NCBI GenBank assembly: GCA_035565775.1
Contig: DATMRW010000013.1
Coordinates: forward strand, 1-64,000
From: PRO6 sp035565775
GTDB lineage: Bacteria > Pseudomonadota > Alphaproteobacteria > Rhizobiales > Xanthobacteraceae
Length of the DNA: 64,000 nt
Reading direction: 5' to 3'
Shown here: one piece after another, positions 43,346 to 52,570 of the stretch
Layout of the letters: each line of letters starts with the position of its first letter
Position numbering within the stretch: the stretch's first letter is position 1
Made by a program: the position numbers and the translations under genes
Notes under the pieces: model-generated
Told to the model about the DNA's origin: nothing
The model's input: the letters and a program-made list of their open reading frames with translations, nothing else
Database searches by the model: none

Positions 43346-44800
43346 TCAGTGCAGGGATGCGCTGTCGCGTGGCCGGCCGATCGGGCGGGGGATCGGCGGG
43401 CTGGTTGTTTCCAGCAACAGGTTGCTCATCCGCGTTTCGCCGAGCGCGGTCATGAAGCTCGCCACCCAGTGATGGATCGTGTTGGCGCGCAGCTTCTGCA
43501 TCATCGCTTCATACCGCATCCGCCGCTCCGCCAGCGGCAGGTTCAGCGCAACCGCCATGGTGCGGGCCATCTGGTCGGTGTCGTGCGGATTGATCAGGAG
43601 AGCCGCGTCGAGCTCGATAGCCGCGCCGGCGAATTTCGATAGGATGAGAACGCCGGGGTCTTCCGGGTTCTGCGCGGCGACATACTCTTTCGCCACAAGG
43701 TTCATGCCGTCGTAGAACGGCGTCACAATGCCGACCTGCGCGGTGCGATAGAAGCCCGACAGCACCACCTGGCTGAAGCCGCGATTGAGATAGCGGATCG
43801 GCACCCAGTCGACTTCGCCGTGGCGACCATTCACATCGCTGACGAGTTTTGCCAGCGCGTCCTGCAGCGAGCCATAGGCCTCGATCGTGCCGCGCGACGG
43901 CGTTGCGATCTGCAGGAACGAGACCGCGCGACTGAGCTCCGGATGCTGCGTAAGCATGCGGTCGAATGCCGAGATGCGGTTGATCAATCCCTTGGAGTAA
44001 TCGAGCCGGTCGACGCCGATCGCAAGCTTGCGGCCATCGAGGCTTTTGCGCAGCCGCGACACTTCCGGGCGAAGCACGGCCTTTGCGGCCTGTGTCGCGA
44101 AGGCGTCGACGTCGATGCCGATCGGAAATGCCGCGAGACGCGAGACGCCATAGGGCGACGTGACGCGGCCGTTCTTGACGACGAGACCAAGTTCGGCCCG
44201 GAGATAATTAGTAAAATTCGCGCAGTCGGTCTGGGTTTGAAAGCCGATCAGATCATAAGCGAGCATCCGCTGCACGAGCTCGCGGTGATTGGGCACGCCG
44301 CGGACGACGCCGGGTGCGGGCCACGGCGTGTGCAGGAAGAAGCCGATCGGCTGGCGGATGCCGAGCTCGCGCAGTTCCGCGCCAAGCGCGAGGAAATGAT
44401 AATCCTGAACCCACAGCACGGTCTCGTCAGTGCAGAACCGCAAGAGGGCACGCGCCATGAACGCGTTCACTTCGCGATACGAATTGTAGTCTTCCTGCGA
44501 TGTGCGGATGAGGTCGACGCGTGAATGCATCGCCGGCCATAGCGCGGAGTTGGCGAAGCCTTCATAGTACCCGCCATAGTGCGCTGCCGGCAGGTCGAGC
44601 AATGCCAATGCTCCCGCACCGACAGGCTCGATGTGAGCGAACGCATTGCGATTGGCATTGTCGAGAATTTTTCCGCTGGACCCGACCCAGATCCCGCCCG
44701 ACTGTTCAATGACGGGGAGCAATGCCGCCGCCAATCCGCCGGTCATTGGTTCGTTGCTCTTTGCGCGGGCTACGCGGTTCGAGACAACTACGAGATTCAC
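43346..44800 (-). CDS. otsA: Alpha,alpha-trehalose-phosphate synthase (UDP-forming)
   Basis: A 484-residue GT20 glycosyltransferase making trehalose 6-phosphate from UDP-glucose and glucose 6-phosphate, for osmotic and desiccation protection. The N-terminal VVVSNRVA with GGLAAAL glycine loop, the WVQDYHFLAL segment, GVDRLDYSKGL and the donor-site Glu region near NLVAKEYVA are present. The start is GTG 44800, preceded by a full GGAGGTGATCC ribosome-binding sequence. An EcfG-type promoter lies just upstream. No otsB phosphatase gene is adjacent; it must lie elsewhere. Length and motifs are complete. Confidence 0.95.
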   Translation of the reverse strand: MNLVVVSNRVARAKSNEPMTGGLAAALLPVIEQSGGIWVGSSGKILDNANRNAFAHIEPVGAGALALLDLPAAHYGGYYEGFANSALWPAMHSRVDLIRTSQEDYNSYREVNAFMARALLRFCTDETVLWVQDYHFLALGAELRELGIRQPIGFFLHTPWPAPGVVRGVPNHRELVQRMLAYDLIGFQTQTDCANFTNYLRAELGLVVKNGRVTSPYGVSRLAAFPIGIDVDAFATQAAKAVLRPEVSRLRKSLDGRKLAIGVDRLDYSKGLINRISAFDRMLTQHPELSRAVSFLQIATPSRGTIEAYGSLQDALAKLVSDVNGRHGEVDWVPIRYLNRGFSQVVLSGFYRTAQVGIVTPFYDGMNLVAKEYVAAQNPEDPGVLILSKFAGAAIELDAALLINPHDTDQMARTMAVALNLPLAERRMRYEAMMQKLRANTIHHWVASFMTALGETRMSNLLLETTSPPIPRPIGRPRDSASLH

Positions 44801-44851
44801 GGATCACCTCCAGGTTGGCACGATAAACAAATCGTCCATCACTTTTGTTCC
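44801..44851 (-). promoter_or_regulatory. EcfG (general stress sigma)-type promoter and strong ribosome-binding site of otsA
   Basis: On the minus strand GGAAC (44851-44847) is followed after 17 bases by TGTT (44829-44826), fitting the EcfG consensus GGAAC-N16/17-CGTT except for one base. The expected start near 44819 gives a leader of about 18 bases containing GGAGGTGATCC (44811-44801), an almost complete complement of the 16S rRNA 3' end, placed to start at GTG 44800. The otsA gene is a known general-stress target in related bacteria. Confidence 0.65.
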
Positions 44852-45059
44852 TGCTTTGTAATAAACTTCACGCAGGAAACGATCGAAGGTTGCGATGCAT
44901 CATGCATTTCAAGCAACCGCGAAGTGAGACAGGCACGCAGGTGGGCGCACCAAAGACACGCCGCAGCTGCGGCGATCGAGGTGCGCCAGCATGAAGACGC
45001 TTGGGCGATGAGTCAAATGCTGAAGAAGGTTTTTGGAATTTTCGGCTGCCGATGCAGCC

Positions 45060-45503
45060 TCAGAGCGCGGTCACGGTGAGCTTGCCGCCGTGCGCTTCGG
45101 CAACCGTCACGCGGCTTCCCGCAGGCGTGTCCGGCCCGATGATGCGCCAGACGGTGTCGTCGATCCGCAACGTCCCGACACCGTCGACGATCGGCTTTTC
45201 AAGCGTGAAGACGCGGCCGATCAATGCATCGGCGCGGCGATTGAGAAAGTCGTGATCCGACGCCCGCTCGGGGCGCTGCGCGAATCGCCGCCACAACGGC
45301 ACGGCAGTGATCGCGAACGCCGCGAACATCAGAATCTGGATCTGCCACGACCAGTCGATGACGAAAGACAAGAGGCCAACGAGCAGCGCCGCAAGACCGA
45401 GCCAGAACAGAAAGACGCCGGGCACGATCAGTTCGAGGCCGAACAGGATGAGCCCGGCGATCAGCCAGTTCCATGTGCCCAGCGTGGTCAGCAGCTCCGA
45501 CAT
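45060..45503 (-). CDS. NfeD family protein
   Basis: A 147-residue membrane protein with two or three membrane segments (residues ~10-75) and a C-terminal OB-fold (about 85-147), the short NfeD form. NfeD proteins associate with slipin/stomatin partners in membrane microdomains. ATG 45503 follows the slipin stop codon by 5 bases, so the two are co-transcribed and probably act together. No protease domain, which is present in long NfeD forms, is seen. Confidence 0.9.
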   Translation of the reverse strand: MSELLTTLGTWNWLIAGLILFGLELIVPGVFLFWLGLAALLVGLLSFVIDWSWQIQILMFAAFAITAVPLWRRFAQRPERASDHDFLNRRADALIGRVFTLEKPIVDGVGTLRIDDTVWRIIGPDTPAGSRVTVAEAHGGKLTVTAL

Positions 45504-45508
45504 CGCAT

Positions 45509-46498
45509 CTACCTGTCAGATGAGCCCGGCGATGTAGTCGGCACCGTGGCCGTGCGGCGCGCCGCGGCAGCGGACGGCGCTGCTTTTTCGCCGAACGTCG
45601 CCTTGGCTATCTCGCCGATACCCGCGAGCGAGCCGAGCATGCCGGTGGCCTCGAACGGCACCATGATAACCTTCTGGTTCGGCGAATCCGCAAGCTGGCC
45701 GAACGCCTTGATATAGCGATCGGCGACGAAATAGTTGAGTGCCGCGATGTCGCCCTTGGCAATGGCCTCGCTGACCATCTGCGTCGCTTTTGCTTCGGCC
45801 TCGGCGGAGCGTTCGCGGCCCTCGGCGTCGCGGAAGGCGGCCTCGCGGCGGCCCTCGGCCTGCAGGATCTGGGCCTGCTTGGCGCCCTCGGCGCGCAAAA
45901 TTTCCGACTGCCGCTGGCCTTCGGCCTGCAGGATTTCGGCGCGCTTGACGCGCTCGGCCTTCATCTGCCGGCCCATCGCCTCGACGAGATCTTCCGGCGG
46001 CGCAATGTCCTTGATCTCGATGCGGTTGACCTTGAGGCCCCACGGCGCGACGGCGGCATCGACGACGCGCAGCAGGCGCTCGTTGATCTCGTCGCGATGC
46101 GACAGCACCTGGTCGAGGTCCATGGAGCCCATCACCGAGCGGATGTTCGTCATCGTCAGCGTCGTGATCGCTTGCGTGAGGTCGGAGACCTCGTAGCTCG
46201 CCTTGGCGGCGTCGAACACCTGATAGAACGTGACCCCGTCGACTGTGACCGTCGCATTGTCTTTGGTGATCACTTCCTGCTCGGGAATGTTGATCACCTG
46301 TTCCATCATGTTCACCTTGCGGCCGATGCGGTCGAGAAAGGGAACAATGAGATTGAGACCGGGCTCGAGCGTGCGGGTGAACTTTCCGAACCGCTCGACG
46401 GTGAGGTTGTAGCCCTGGGAGACGGTTTTGACCCCCGCGATCAGCGTCACGATGATTAGGAGCGCAAGGATGATGGCAAAGAGGTCGAAGCCGAACAT
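45509..46498 (-). CDS. SPFH/Band-7 domain protein (slipin/paraslipin)
   Basis: A 329-residue stomatin-like protein. One N-terminal membrane segment (residues ~4-24) anchors the SPFH/Band-7 domain (25-190, SQGYNLTVERFGKFTRTLEPG). A long Glu/Ala/Arg-rich coiled coil (about 190-255, AEGRREAAFRDAEGRERS) drives oligomerisation. It forms large membrane rings and scaffolds, often with NfeD, which is encoded 5 bases downstream. ATG 46498 with GGGGGGAC upstream is preferred to TTG 46519. Confidence 0.93.
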   Translation of the reverse strand: MFGFDLFAIILALLIIVTLIAGVKTVSQGYNLTVERFGKFTRTLEPGLNLIVPFLDRIGRKVNMMEQVINIPEQEVITKDNATVTVDGVTFYQVFDAAKASYEVSDLTQAITTLTMTNIRSVMGSMDLDQVLSHRDEINERLLRVVDAAVAPWGLKVNRIEIKDIAPPEDLVEAMGRQMKAERVKRAEILQAEGQRQSEILRAEGAKQAQILQAEGRREAAFRDAEGRERSAEAEAKATQMVSEAIAKGDIAALNYFVADRYIKAFGQLADSPNQKVIMVPFEATGMLGSLAGIGEIAKATFGEKAAPSAAAARRTATVPTTSPGSSDR

Positions 46499-46618
46499 TT
46501 GTCCCCCCGATAGGTTCAAGGCCGGTCGCTGGCGCGACCGGCCTTGAAGGTAGCACAGGCAGGGAACAGACGGCCACAGTTCCTTTGCGCCCGGAAGTTG
46601 CGGGCGCAGGATGCTACA

Positions 46619-47653
46619 TCAGATCCAGCCGCCGAGTTCCCGCAGGACGTGGCGACGCAGCACCTCGATGCCCTCGTCGCTGTCGTTGAGGCAGGGGATT
46701 GCGGCAAATTCCTCGCCGCCGTTCTCCAAAAAGAAGCCGGCGTTTTCCATCGCGATTTCCTCGAGCGTCTCGAGACAGTCGGCGGCAAATCCCGGCGTGA
46801 CGATGGCGAGGCGCTTGGTGCCGCTCCTGGCGAGTTCCTGCACGGTGACATCGGTATAGGGCTGGAGCCACGGATCGTTGCCGAAGCGCGACTGGAAGGT
46901 GAGCATCAGCTTGATGTCCGGGCCGAGCCGGGCCTGCAGCGCTGCGGTCGTTGCCGCGCATTGCTTCTGATAGGGATCGCCGAGGTCGATGTATTTTTGC
47001 GGCATGCCGTGGAACGAGGCCAGCACCAGTTCCGGCTTGAACGGCAGCGACGCAAGATGGCGCTCGATCGAAACCGCCAGCGCCTCGATATAGGTCGGAT
47101 CCTCGTAATAAGGCGGGGCGATGCGGACGGACGGCTGTGCGCGCATATCGATCAGGGCGCGGAACGCTTCGTCGCAGACGGTGGCTGAGGTCGCCGCCGA
47201 ATATTGCGGATAGAGCGGGACGATCAGCAGCCGGTCGCAGCCCTGTTCGGCGAGGGCATTGATCCGCGAGCGGATCGACGGGTTGCCGTAGCGCATCGCC
47301 CAATCGACGACGACGTTGTCGTGGCCCGCGAGCGCCGCGCCGATCTTTTCCGATTGCGAGCGGGTGATCGTGAACAGCGGAGATTCGTCTTTCTCCTTGT
47401 TCCAGATCTTTTGGTAGTCGAGCGCCTTGCTGCCCGGGCGCTTGCGCAAGATGATGCCGTTGAGAATGATTTTCCAGACCAGCCCCTGATCCTCGATCAC
47501 GCGGCGGTCGGACAAGAACTCCCTGAGATAGACCCGCACGCTCGGGGCGTCGGCGCGGTCCGGCGTGCCGAGATTGACGAGCAAAACCCCGACGCGCTCG
47601 AGGGCGCGGGCCGGGGCGGGCGGGGTTGCGGCAGTGCTGAGAACATCGGTCAT
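46619..47653 (-). CDS. hemH: Ferrochelatase
   Basis: A 344-residue ferrochelatase inserting Fe2+ into protoporphyrin IX, the last step of haem synthesis. The family motifs LVNLGTPDRADAPSVRVYLREF, the catalytic-loop ASFHGMPQKYIDLGDPY with the metal His, and FAADCLETLEEIAMEN (with the conserved Glu) are present. Length is normal. ATG 47653 starts at the expected place before the variable N-terminal leader. It lies between slipin-nfeD and the NicO operon on the same strand; no haem-regulatory site was seen nearby. Confidence 0.95.
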   Translation of the reverse strand: MTDVLSTAATPPAPARALERVGVLLVNLGTPDRADAPSVRVYLREFLSDRRVIEDQGLVWKIILNGIILRKRPGSKALDYQKIWNKEKDESPLFTITRSQSEKIGAALAGHDNVVVDWAMRYGNPSIRSRINALAEQGCDRLLIVPLYPQYSAATSATVCDEAFRALIDMRAQPSVRIAPPYYEDPTYIEALAVSIERHLASLPFKPELVLASFHGMPQKYIDLGDPYQKQCAATTAALQARLGPDIKLMLTFQSRFGNDPWLQPYTDVTVQELARSGTKRLAIVTPGFAADCLETLEEIAMENAGFFLENGGEEFAAIPCLNDSDEGIEVLRRHVLRELGGWI

Positions 47654-47716
47654 GGTGGTGATGGCTTCGCGCGGCAGCGGCAAGCTGTCAAGCTGCCGCC
47701 GCCGGTCTGTGTTGCT

Positions 47717-48838
47717 TCAGAAACAGGTGGTGCGCTCGGCGGCCATGTAGCCCAGCATCAAGGCGAGGCCGAAACAGGCCACCAGCGCCGCCGCGCCGAA
47801 CTCGACCACGCGCACCAGCACGGTTCCGGTGCCGCGCCGCCCTGCGGCAACCCGACGCGCCAGCCCCTTGGCCGAGACGGCGAGAATGGCGAAACCGGTG
47901 ACGGTCAGCGCAGTGCCAATCCCCATGACGAAGGTGGCGGCGATGCCGGCCAGGAACATGCCTTGGGCGAGCGCGAAGATCAGCACCAGGATCGCCCCGG
48001 AGCAGGGGCGGATGCCGACCGAGAGCACTGCGGTCAGGCCGTGGCGCCAACCGCCGGGGCCGGCGAGCTGGCTCGGGTCCGGGCCGTGCGAATGGCCGCA
48101 GCCGCAGTTTTCGTCATGGTGATGATGCGCGTGATCATGCCCATGCCCGTGGCTATGGCTATGGTGGTGATCGTGATGATGATCACGGTGGTGCTGCACG
48201 CTGACGTCGGCCGTGGCCCCAGCCATCGCGAGGCGCGGCGCCGGCTGGCCGATCGGCAGCGCGCGCCATAGCCCGCGGCCTTTGCCCCACATCAGCCGCA
48301 GGCCCACCACCATGATGAGCCCGTAGCTCAAAATCTCGATGACGCGCTCGGTGCTGCACATCGTCTGCGCGGTGACGTTCAGCAGCCATGCGCAGACGCC
48401 GACGATCATCACCGCCACCAGCGCCTGCAGCATCGCCGAGGCGAAGGACAGGACAATGCCGCGCCGGGCGGTTTCCTCATTGGCGACGAGGTAGGAGGCG
48501 ATCACCGCCTTGCCATGGCCGGGGCCGGCGGCATGAAACACGCCATAGAGGAACGAGATGCCGAGCAGCGTCCAGACGGCGCTGCCGTCGTTGCGCGCGG
48601 CGCGGATGGTGCCGGACATCGCCCGGTAGAATTCCGCCTGCTTGGCCAAGAGCCAGGCGACGATGCCGTTGCCGGAGGTTTCGGCCGCCACCGCGGAGCC
48701 GCTCGGGCCTTTCGGTGCGCCGAACGGGCTTTGCGCGAGCGTTGCGGCGAAATGGCCGTCGATCAGCGCCATTACGACCAGCGCGCCGCCGAAGGCGAGG
48801 AGCAGGCGGCCTGCGCCGCCGGACCAGGCTGCCTTCAT
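47717..48838 (-). CDS. NicO-family nickel/cobalt exporter with His-rich cytoplasmic loop
   Basis: A 373-residue inner-membrane exporter of the NicO/RcnA type with about six membrane segments. The SFLYGVFHAAGPGHGK motif in the first half and GIRPCSGAILVLIFAL in the second are the family's paired metal-path motifs. Between them (about residues 215-260) lies a loop of alternating His and Asp, with a CGCGHSHG end, that should bind Ni, Co or Zn. ATG 48838 overlaps the DUF1007 stop codon (ATGA), so the two are translationally coupled. It probably exports Ni2+ or Co2+; the exact metal is not shown. Confidence 0.9.
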   Translation of the reverse strand: MKAAWSGGAGRLLLAFGGALVVMALIDGHFAATLAQSPFGAPKGPSGSAVAAETSGNGIVAWLLAKQAEFYRAMSGTIRAARNDGSAVWTLLGISFLYGVFHAAGPGHGKAVIASYLVANEETARRGIVLSFASAMLQALVAVMIVGVCAWLLNVTAQTMCSTERVIEILSYGLIMVVGLRLMWGKGRGLWRALPIGQPAPRLAMAGATADVSVQHHRDHHHDHHHSHSHGHGHDHAHHHHDENCGCGHSHGPDPSQLAGPGGWRHGLTAVLSVGIRPCSGAILVLIFALAQGMFLAGIAATFVMGIGTALTVTGFAILAVSAKGLARRVAAGRRGTGTVLVRVVEFGAAALVACFGLALMLGYMAAERTTCF

Positions 48839-49482
48839 AGGCACTTGACCGTGATCTTGTTGGCGAACATCGCGCCGTAATTGTCCAGAGCGCCGCTGAG
48901 GAAGTCGTCCTCGGTGATCGGCGCCGAAGGCGCGGTGCCGCCCTTGGGGCGCTCGACCGCGACACCGCAGCCGCTCGGCGCGCCAACCAGCTTGATCGGA
49001 TCAGCCTTGGCCAGCGAGAAATCGACGAAATAGGCCGGATCAAAGACTTCCAGCGCCAGCTCGCGCGTCTTGAACGGCGTCTTGAAGGGCAGGGTGAAGT
49101 GCAGCACCAGAGTCGAGTCCTTGTATTCGAGATAGTAGTCGACCGGCTCGTTGAAGCGCTGCTTTCTGCCGTCCGCCTTGGCGAAGGTGAAGAAGGCGTA
49201 TTCCCTCAGCGACTCGACATTGGTCTGAGCCAGCGGGGCGAGTTCTTCGCGGGTGTAGACGCCCTTTTGCTTGGTCTCGATCCCCTGCAGGGCGTAGGTC
49301 GAGAACATGTCGTCGAACGTCCAGCTGTGGCGGACGCCGGTGATGGTGCCGTCCGCCGCATAGAGGAGCTCGCTGCTGGCTGTCACCCAGACATGCGGAT
49401 GGGCCTGCGCCGCGTTGCCGCCGATCACGCCGGTCGCGGCAAGGCAAAGCGCGGCGAGGAGGAAGCGCGCGAGGCGGCCCAT
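48835..49482 (-). CDS. DUF1007 family periplasmic protein
   Basis: A 215-residue exported protein with a signal peptide (residues 1-25) and the family's HPHVWV motif at the start of the mature chain, followed by an all-beta domain. DUF1007 genes occur next to NicO transporters, and the HPH motif suggests periplasmic metal binding or hand-off. ATG 49482 lies 1 base after the M3 peptidase stop and the stop overlaps the NicO start, so the three genes form one operon. Function beyond metal handling is inferred. Confidence 0.88.
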   Translation of the reverse strand: MGRLARFLLAALCLAATGVIGGNAAQAHPHVWVTASSELLYAADGTITGVRHSWTFDDMFSTYALQGIETKQKGVYTREELAPLAQTNVESLREYAFFTFAKADGRKQRFNEPVDYYLEYKDSTLVLHFTLPFKTPFKTRELALEVFDPAYFVDFSLAKADPIKLVGAPSGCGVAVERPKGGTAPSAPITEDDFLSGALDNYGAMFANKITVKCL

Positions 49483-49483
49483 G

Positions 49484-51577
49484 TCAGGCGGCCTCGTCGG
49501 TGGCGAGCAGGCCGCGGCGGCGCAGGAGCGCGTCCGCTTCCGGTGCCCGGCCGCGGAATGCGACATAGGCCTCTTCCGGGTCGCGCGAGCCGCCGGACGA
49601 ATAGATGAAGTCGTGGAGCTTCTTGGCAGTCGCCGGATCGAAAATGTCGCCGGCGTCCTCGAAGGCGCCGAAGGCGTCCGCGTCCATCACTTCCGACCAC
49701 ATGTAGCTGTAGTAGCCCGCCGCGTAGTGATCGCCCGAGAAGATGTGGGCGAACTGCTGCGGCCGGTGCCGCATCGCGATTTCGGCCGGCATGCCGATTT
49801 TTTCCAGTTCGCGCTTCTCGAAGCCGTGGACGTCCTTGCAATCGGCGGCCGGCTGGCTGTGGAACTCGAGATCGAGCAGCGCGGACGAGACGAATTCGAC
49901 CGTGGCGAAGCCCTGGTTGAATTTTCGCGCGGCAAGGAACCGCTTCAAGAGGTCTTCCGGCAAGGCTTCGCTGGTCTGGTAGTGGCGGGCAAATTTTTGC
50001 AGCACTTCCGGGCGCTCCTGCCAGTGTTCGTAGAGCTGCGAGGGCAGCTCGACGAAATCGGTGAACACACTGGTGCCAGAAAGTGACGGATAAACGACAT
50101 TCGAGAGCAGGCCGTGCAGCGCATGGCCGAACTCATGGAACAGGGTGCGGGCATCGTCCGGCGAGAGCAGGGTCGGCTCGCCAGCCGCGCCCTTGGAGAA
50201 GTTCATCACGTTGAGGATGAGCGGCGTGATCTCGGCGTCGAGCTTCTGCTGGTCCCGCAGCGAGGTCATCCACGCGCCGGAGCGCTTGGAGGATCGGGAG
50301 AAGTAGTCGCCGTAGAACAGCCCCTGATGCTGGCCCTCGGCATTGGTGACTTCCCACACGCGCACGTCGGGATGCCAGACCGGAATGTCGTGGCGCTCCG
50401 TGAAGGTGAGGCCGAACAGGCGGTTCGAGACGTCGAACGCCGCCTCGATCATGCCGTCGAGGGTGAGGTAGGGCTTGATCGCGGCATCGTCAAAATCGGC
50501 GCGGCGCTGGCGCAGCTTTTCGGCGTAATAGCGCCAATCCCACGGCGCGAGGGCGAAATTGCCGCCTTCCTCCTTGATCAGCTCCTGCAGCGCCTCACGG
50601 TCCTTGCTGGCGCGCTCGCGCGCCGGCGCCCAGACCTTTTCCAGAAGGCCGCGCACGGCTTCCGGCGTTTTCGCCATCGAATCGTCGAGCCGGTAGGCGG
50701 CGTAGTGCGGGAAGCCGAGCAGCTTGGCGCGCTCCTCGCGGAGCGCCAGAATCTCGCCGATGACGGCGTTGTTGTCGTTGCCGTTGGCGTTGTCGCCGCG
50801 CGCGATGAACGCCTTGTAGGCTTTTTCGCGCAAGTCGCGGCGGCTCGAGCTCTGCAGGAACGGCTCGACCGAGGAGCGCGAGAGCGTGACGATGGCCTTG
50901 CCGGGCAGGCCGCGCTCCTCCGCCATCGCCTTGGCGGAAGCGATGAAGCTGTCCGACAGGCCGGCGCGGTCGTCCTCGCCGAGCTCCATCGTCCAGGCCT
51001 GCTCGTCGCCCAGCAGATGGTGGCTGAAATGGGTGCCGAGTTCGGCCAGCCGCTCGTTCAGGGCGGCCATCCGCGCCTTTTCATCACCGGTGAGGCCGGC
51101 GCCGGCGCGGCGGAAATTCGTATAGGTGCGCTCCAGAAGCCGCATCCGCTCGCCGGACAGCTTGAGGCTGGCGCGCTCGTCATAGACCTTGGACACGCGG
51201 CCAAACAGCGCGGCGTTCATCAGGATCTGATTCCAGTGGCGGGCGAGGCGCAGCGCGACGTCGCCCTCGATTGCCAGCAGCTCGGGGTTCGAGTGCGCCG
51301 ATACGAGGGCATGGAAGACTGCGGACACGCGGTTCAGCAGCGTGCCGGAGCGCTCGAGCGCGGTGATGGTGTTGTCGAAATCCGCCACCGACGGATCGTG
51401 CGTGATCGCCTCGACCTCGAGATTGTGGTCGGAAAAGGCCTGCGCCAGCGCCGGCAGGAAGTGCTCCGGCCTGATGGCGCCGAAAGGCGGCGTTCCGCAC
51501 GGCGTCTCCCACGCGCGCAGCAGCGGGTTCTCCGCCAGTTGGAGTTCAGCGTCGGGAGGAAGCAGGTCGTTGGTCAT
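49484..51577 (-). CDS. M3 family metallopeptidase (oligopeptidase A-like)
   Basis: A 697-residue cytoplasmic oligopeptidase of the thimet family. The Zn motif HEFGH (about residue 485, in LFHEFGHALHGLLS) and the downstream Glu-containing EFVELPSQLYEHW supply the metal and catalytic residues; the helical N-terminal half matches OpdA/PrlC. It degrades short peptides from protein turnover and cleaved signal peptides. ATG 51577. It is the first gene of an operon with DUF1007 and NicO, an unusual mix that may reflect read-through more than shared function. Confidence 0.93.
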   Translation of the reverse strand: MTNDLLPPDAELQLAENPLLRAWETPCGTPPFGAIRPEHFLPALAQAFSDHNLEVEAITHDPSVADFDNTITALERSGTLLNRVSAVFHALVSAHSNPELLAIEGDVALRLARHWNQILMNAALFGRVSKVYDERASLKLSGERMRLLERTYTNFRRAGAGLTGDEKARMAALNERLAELGTHFSHHLLGDEQAWTMELGEDDRAGLSDSFIASAKAMAEERGLPGKAIVTLSRSSVEPFLQSSSRRDLREKAYKAFIARGDNANGNDNNAVIGEILALREERAKLLGFPHYAAYRLDDSMAKTPEAVRGLLEKVWAPARERASKDREALQELIKEEGGNFALAPWDWRYYAEKLRQRRADFDDAAIKPYLTLDGMIEAAFDVSNRLFGLTFTERHDIPVWHPDVRVWEVTNAEGQHQGLFYGDYFSRSSKRSGAWMTSLRDQQKLDAEITPLILNVMNFSKGAAGEPTLLSPDDARTLFHEFGHALHGLLSNVVYPSLSGTSVFTDFVELPSQLYEHWQERPEVLQKFARHYQTSEALPEDLLKRFLAARKFNQGFATVEFVSSALLDLEFHSQPAADCKDVHGFEKRELEKIGMPAEIAMRHRPQQFAHIFSGDHYAAGYYSYMWSEVMDADAFGAFEDAGDIFDPATAKKLHDFIYSSGGSRDPEEAYVAFRGRAPEADALLRRRGLLATDEAA

Positions 51578-51732
51578 GCGGTTGTCCGGTCTTCGCCAAG
51601 GTTGGCGGGTAATATATACTTGAACTGGTAATTTTTAATCCGGCTGCCCTTGATCCAAAGCGGCTTTTCGGGGAGATTGCCGGCAATTCTGTCCAGGCTA
51701 CCCATTTGGGGGCCTCCCATACGCGAGACAAT

Positions 51733-51993
51733 ATGAGCGCGCAACCAGCCTCGCCGGGCGGCCGCACGGCCAACTGGCGCAACATTATTACGGTTCTGAG
51801 CGCGGCGATCCTGATCGGCGCCGAAGTGTTTGGCGCGGCATTTGCTGGCGGCTGGGCGTTCGCGATCCTGTTCGACCTCAGCGAGGCCACCTCCCATGTG
51901 CTGCAGGCGCTCCTCTTCCTGCTGGGCATGTATGTGATGTATCGCTTCATCCGCTCGGCGAGCCGGATCGAGCCGTTCTTTCGGCGCGGCTGA
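51733..51993 (+). CDS. Small membrane protein of unknown function
   Basis: An 86-residue protein with a polar leader and two hydrophobic segments (about 19-43 and 53-72) linked by a short acidic turn, then a basic C-terminus. I do not recognise a family, but the two clean membrane helices and the positive-inside ending are protein-like. ATG 51733 is preferred over 51706. It is divergent from the M3 peptidase gene and precedes the speF leader and ornithine decarboxylase on the same strand. A link to polyamine metabolism would be guesswork. Confidence 0.55.
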   Translation: MSAQPASPGGRTANWRNIITVLSAAILIGAEVFGAAFAGGWAFAILFDLSEATSHVLQALLFLLGMYVMYRFIRSASRIEPFFRRG

Positions 51994-52004
51994 ATATTTT
52001 TGAG

Positions 52005-52032
52005 TGCCTCCGGCGGCAGAAATCCGGAGGCA
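52005..52032. terminator. Hairpin after the small membrane protein gene
   Basis: A perfect 9-bp stem (52005-52013 and 52024-52032) with a 10-base loop, 11 bases after the stop codon. Only two T residues follow on the plus strand, so termination is possible but weak. The remaining sequence to about 52170 shows nothing else. Confidence 0.4.
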
Positions 52033-52169
52033 TTGCGGCGTGTATCGGCGGCCTGAGGGTGCGCTAGTACTTCCCTCGCCATGATCCGCAAAAATCTTCC
52101 CCGCCGTTTCAAAAAGTCCTTGCGAAACGCGGGCGAAACTCCTATTTCCCGTTTTGCCCAATTTCGCAC

Positions 52170-52570
52170 GTGCCTGTGGTCGTGTGTCAGTCGGTGGGTA
52201 CCCGGACAAGAGGCCGGGCAGCCGCCAGGAAGCAAGAGTTCTCGTTTCGAGATAGCTTTGTTTCCTACGAAGAGTGATTGGCAGCCGGAGGCGAACCGGC
52301 GCATCCCGTCCTCAACGGGAGACGCGACTTAAAGCAACGACGGAGCGGGCTTTTTTGGTCTCTACCGGCTCTCCACAGGCCGGCCCGATAACCGAAGAGG
52401 CTTGTCCTTCATTGCCAGGCGTGCGGTAGGGGTAACCCTTACCAATCCACGGCATCACAGTTTGGTCTGACGGCTCTGCCGTGTCGCACTTCCATCGTGC
52501 GCATGGTGAGGCGTTGGGGCCGACGTCATTTGGACGATGTGTTCGTCCCGAAGCCGGATTGGGGGAACCC
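52170..52570 (+). ncRNA. speF-type leader RNA of ornithine decarboxylase
   Basis: A ~400-base structured 5' leader before the ornithine decarboxylase ATG, matching in position, length and general sequence the alphaproteobacterial speF motif known from comparative genomics. Local stems are visible: 52201-52205/52214-52218, 52284-52288/52296-52300 and 52305-52309/52315-52319, and a T-rich stretch at 52350-52356 follows a GC-rich segment. The boundaries are approximate. It probably senses polyamines or a related signal, but the ligand is not established. No convincing leader peptide was seen. Confidence 0.6.
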
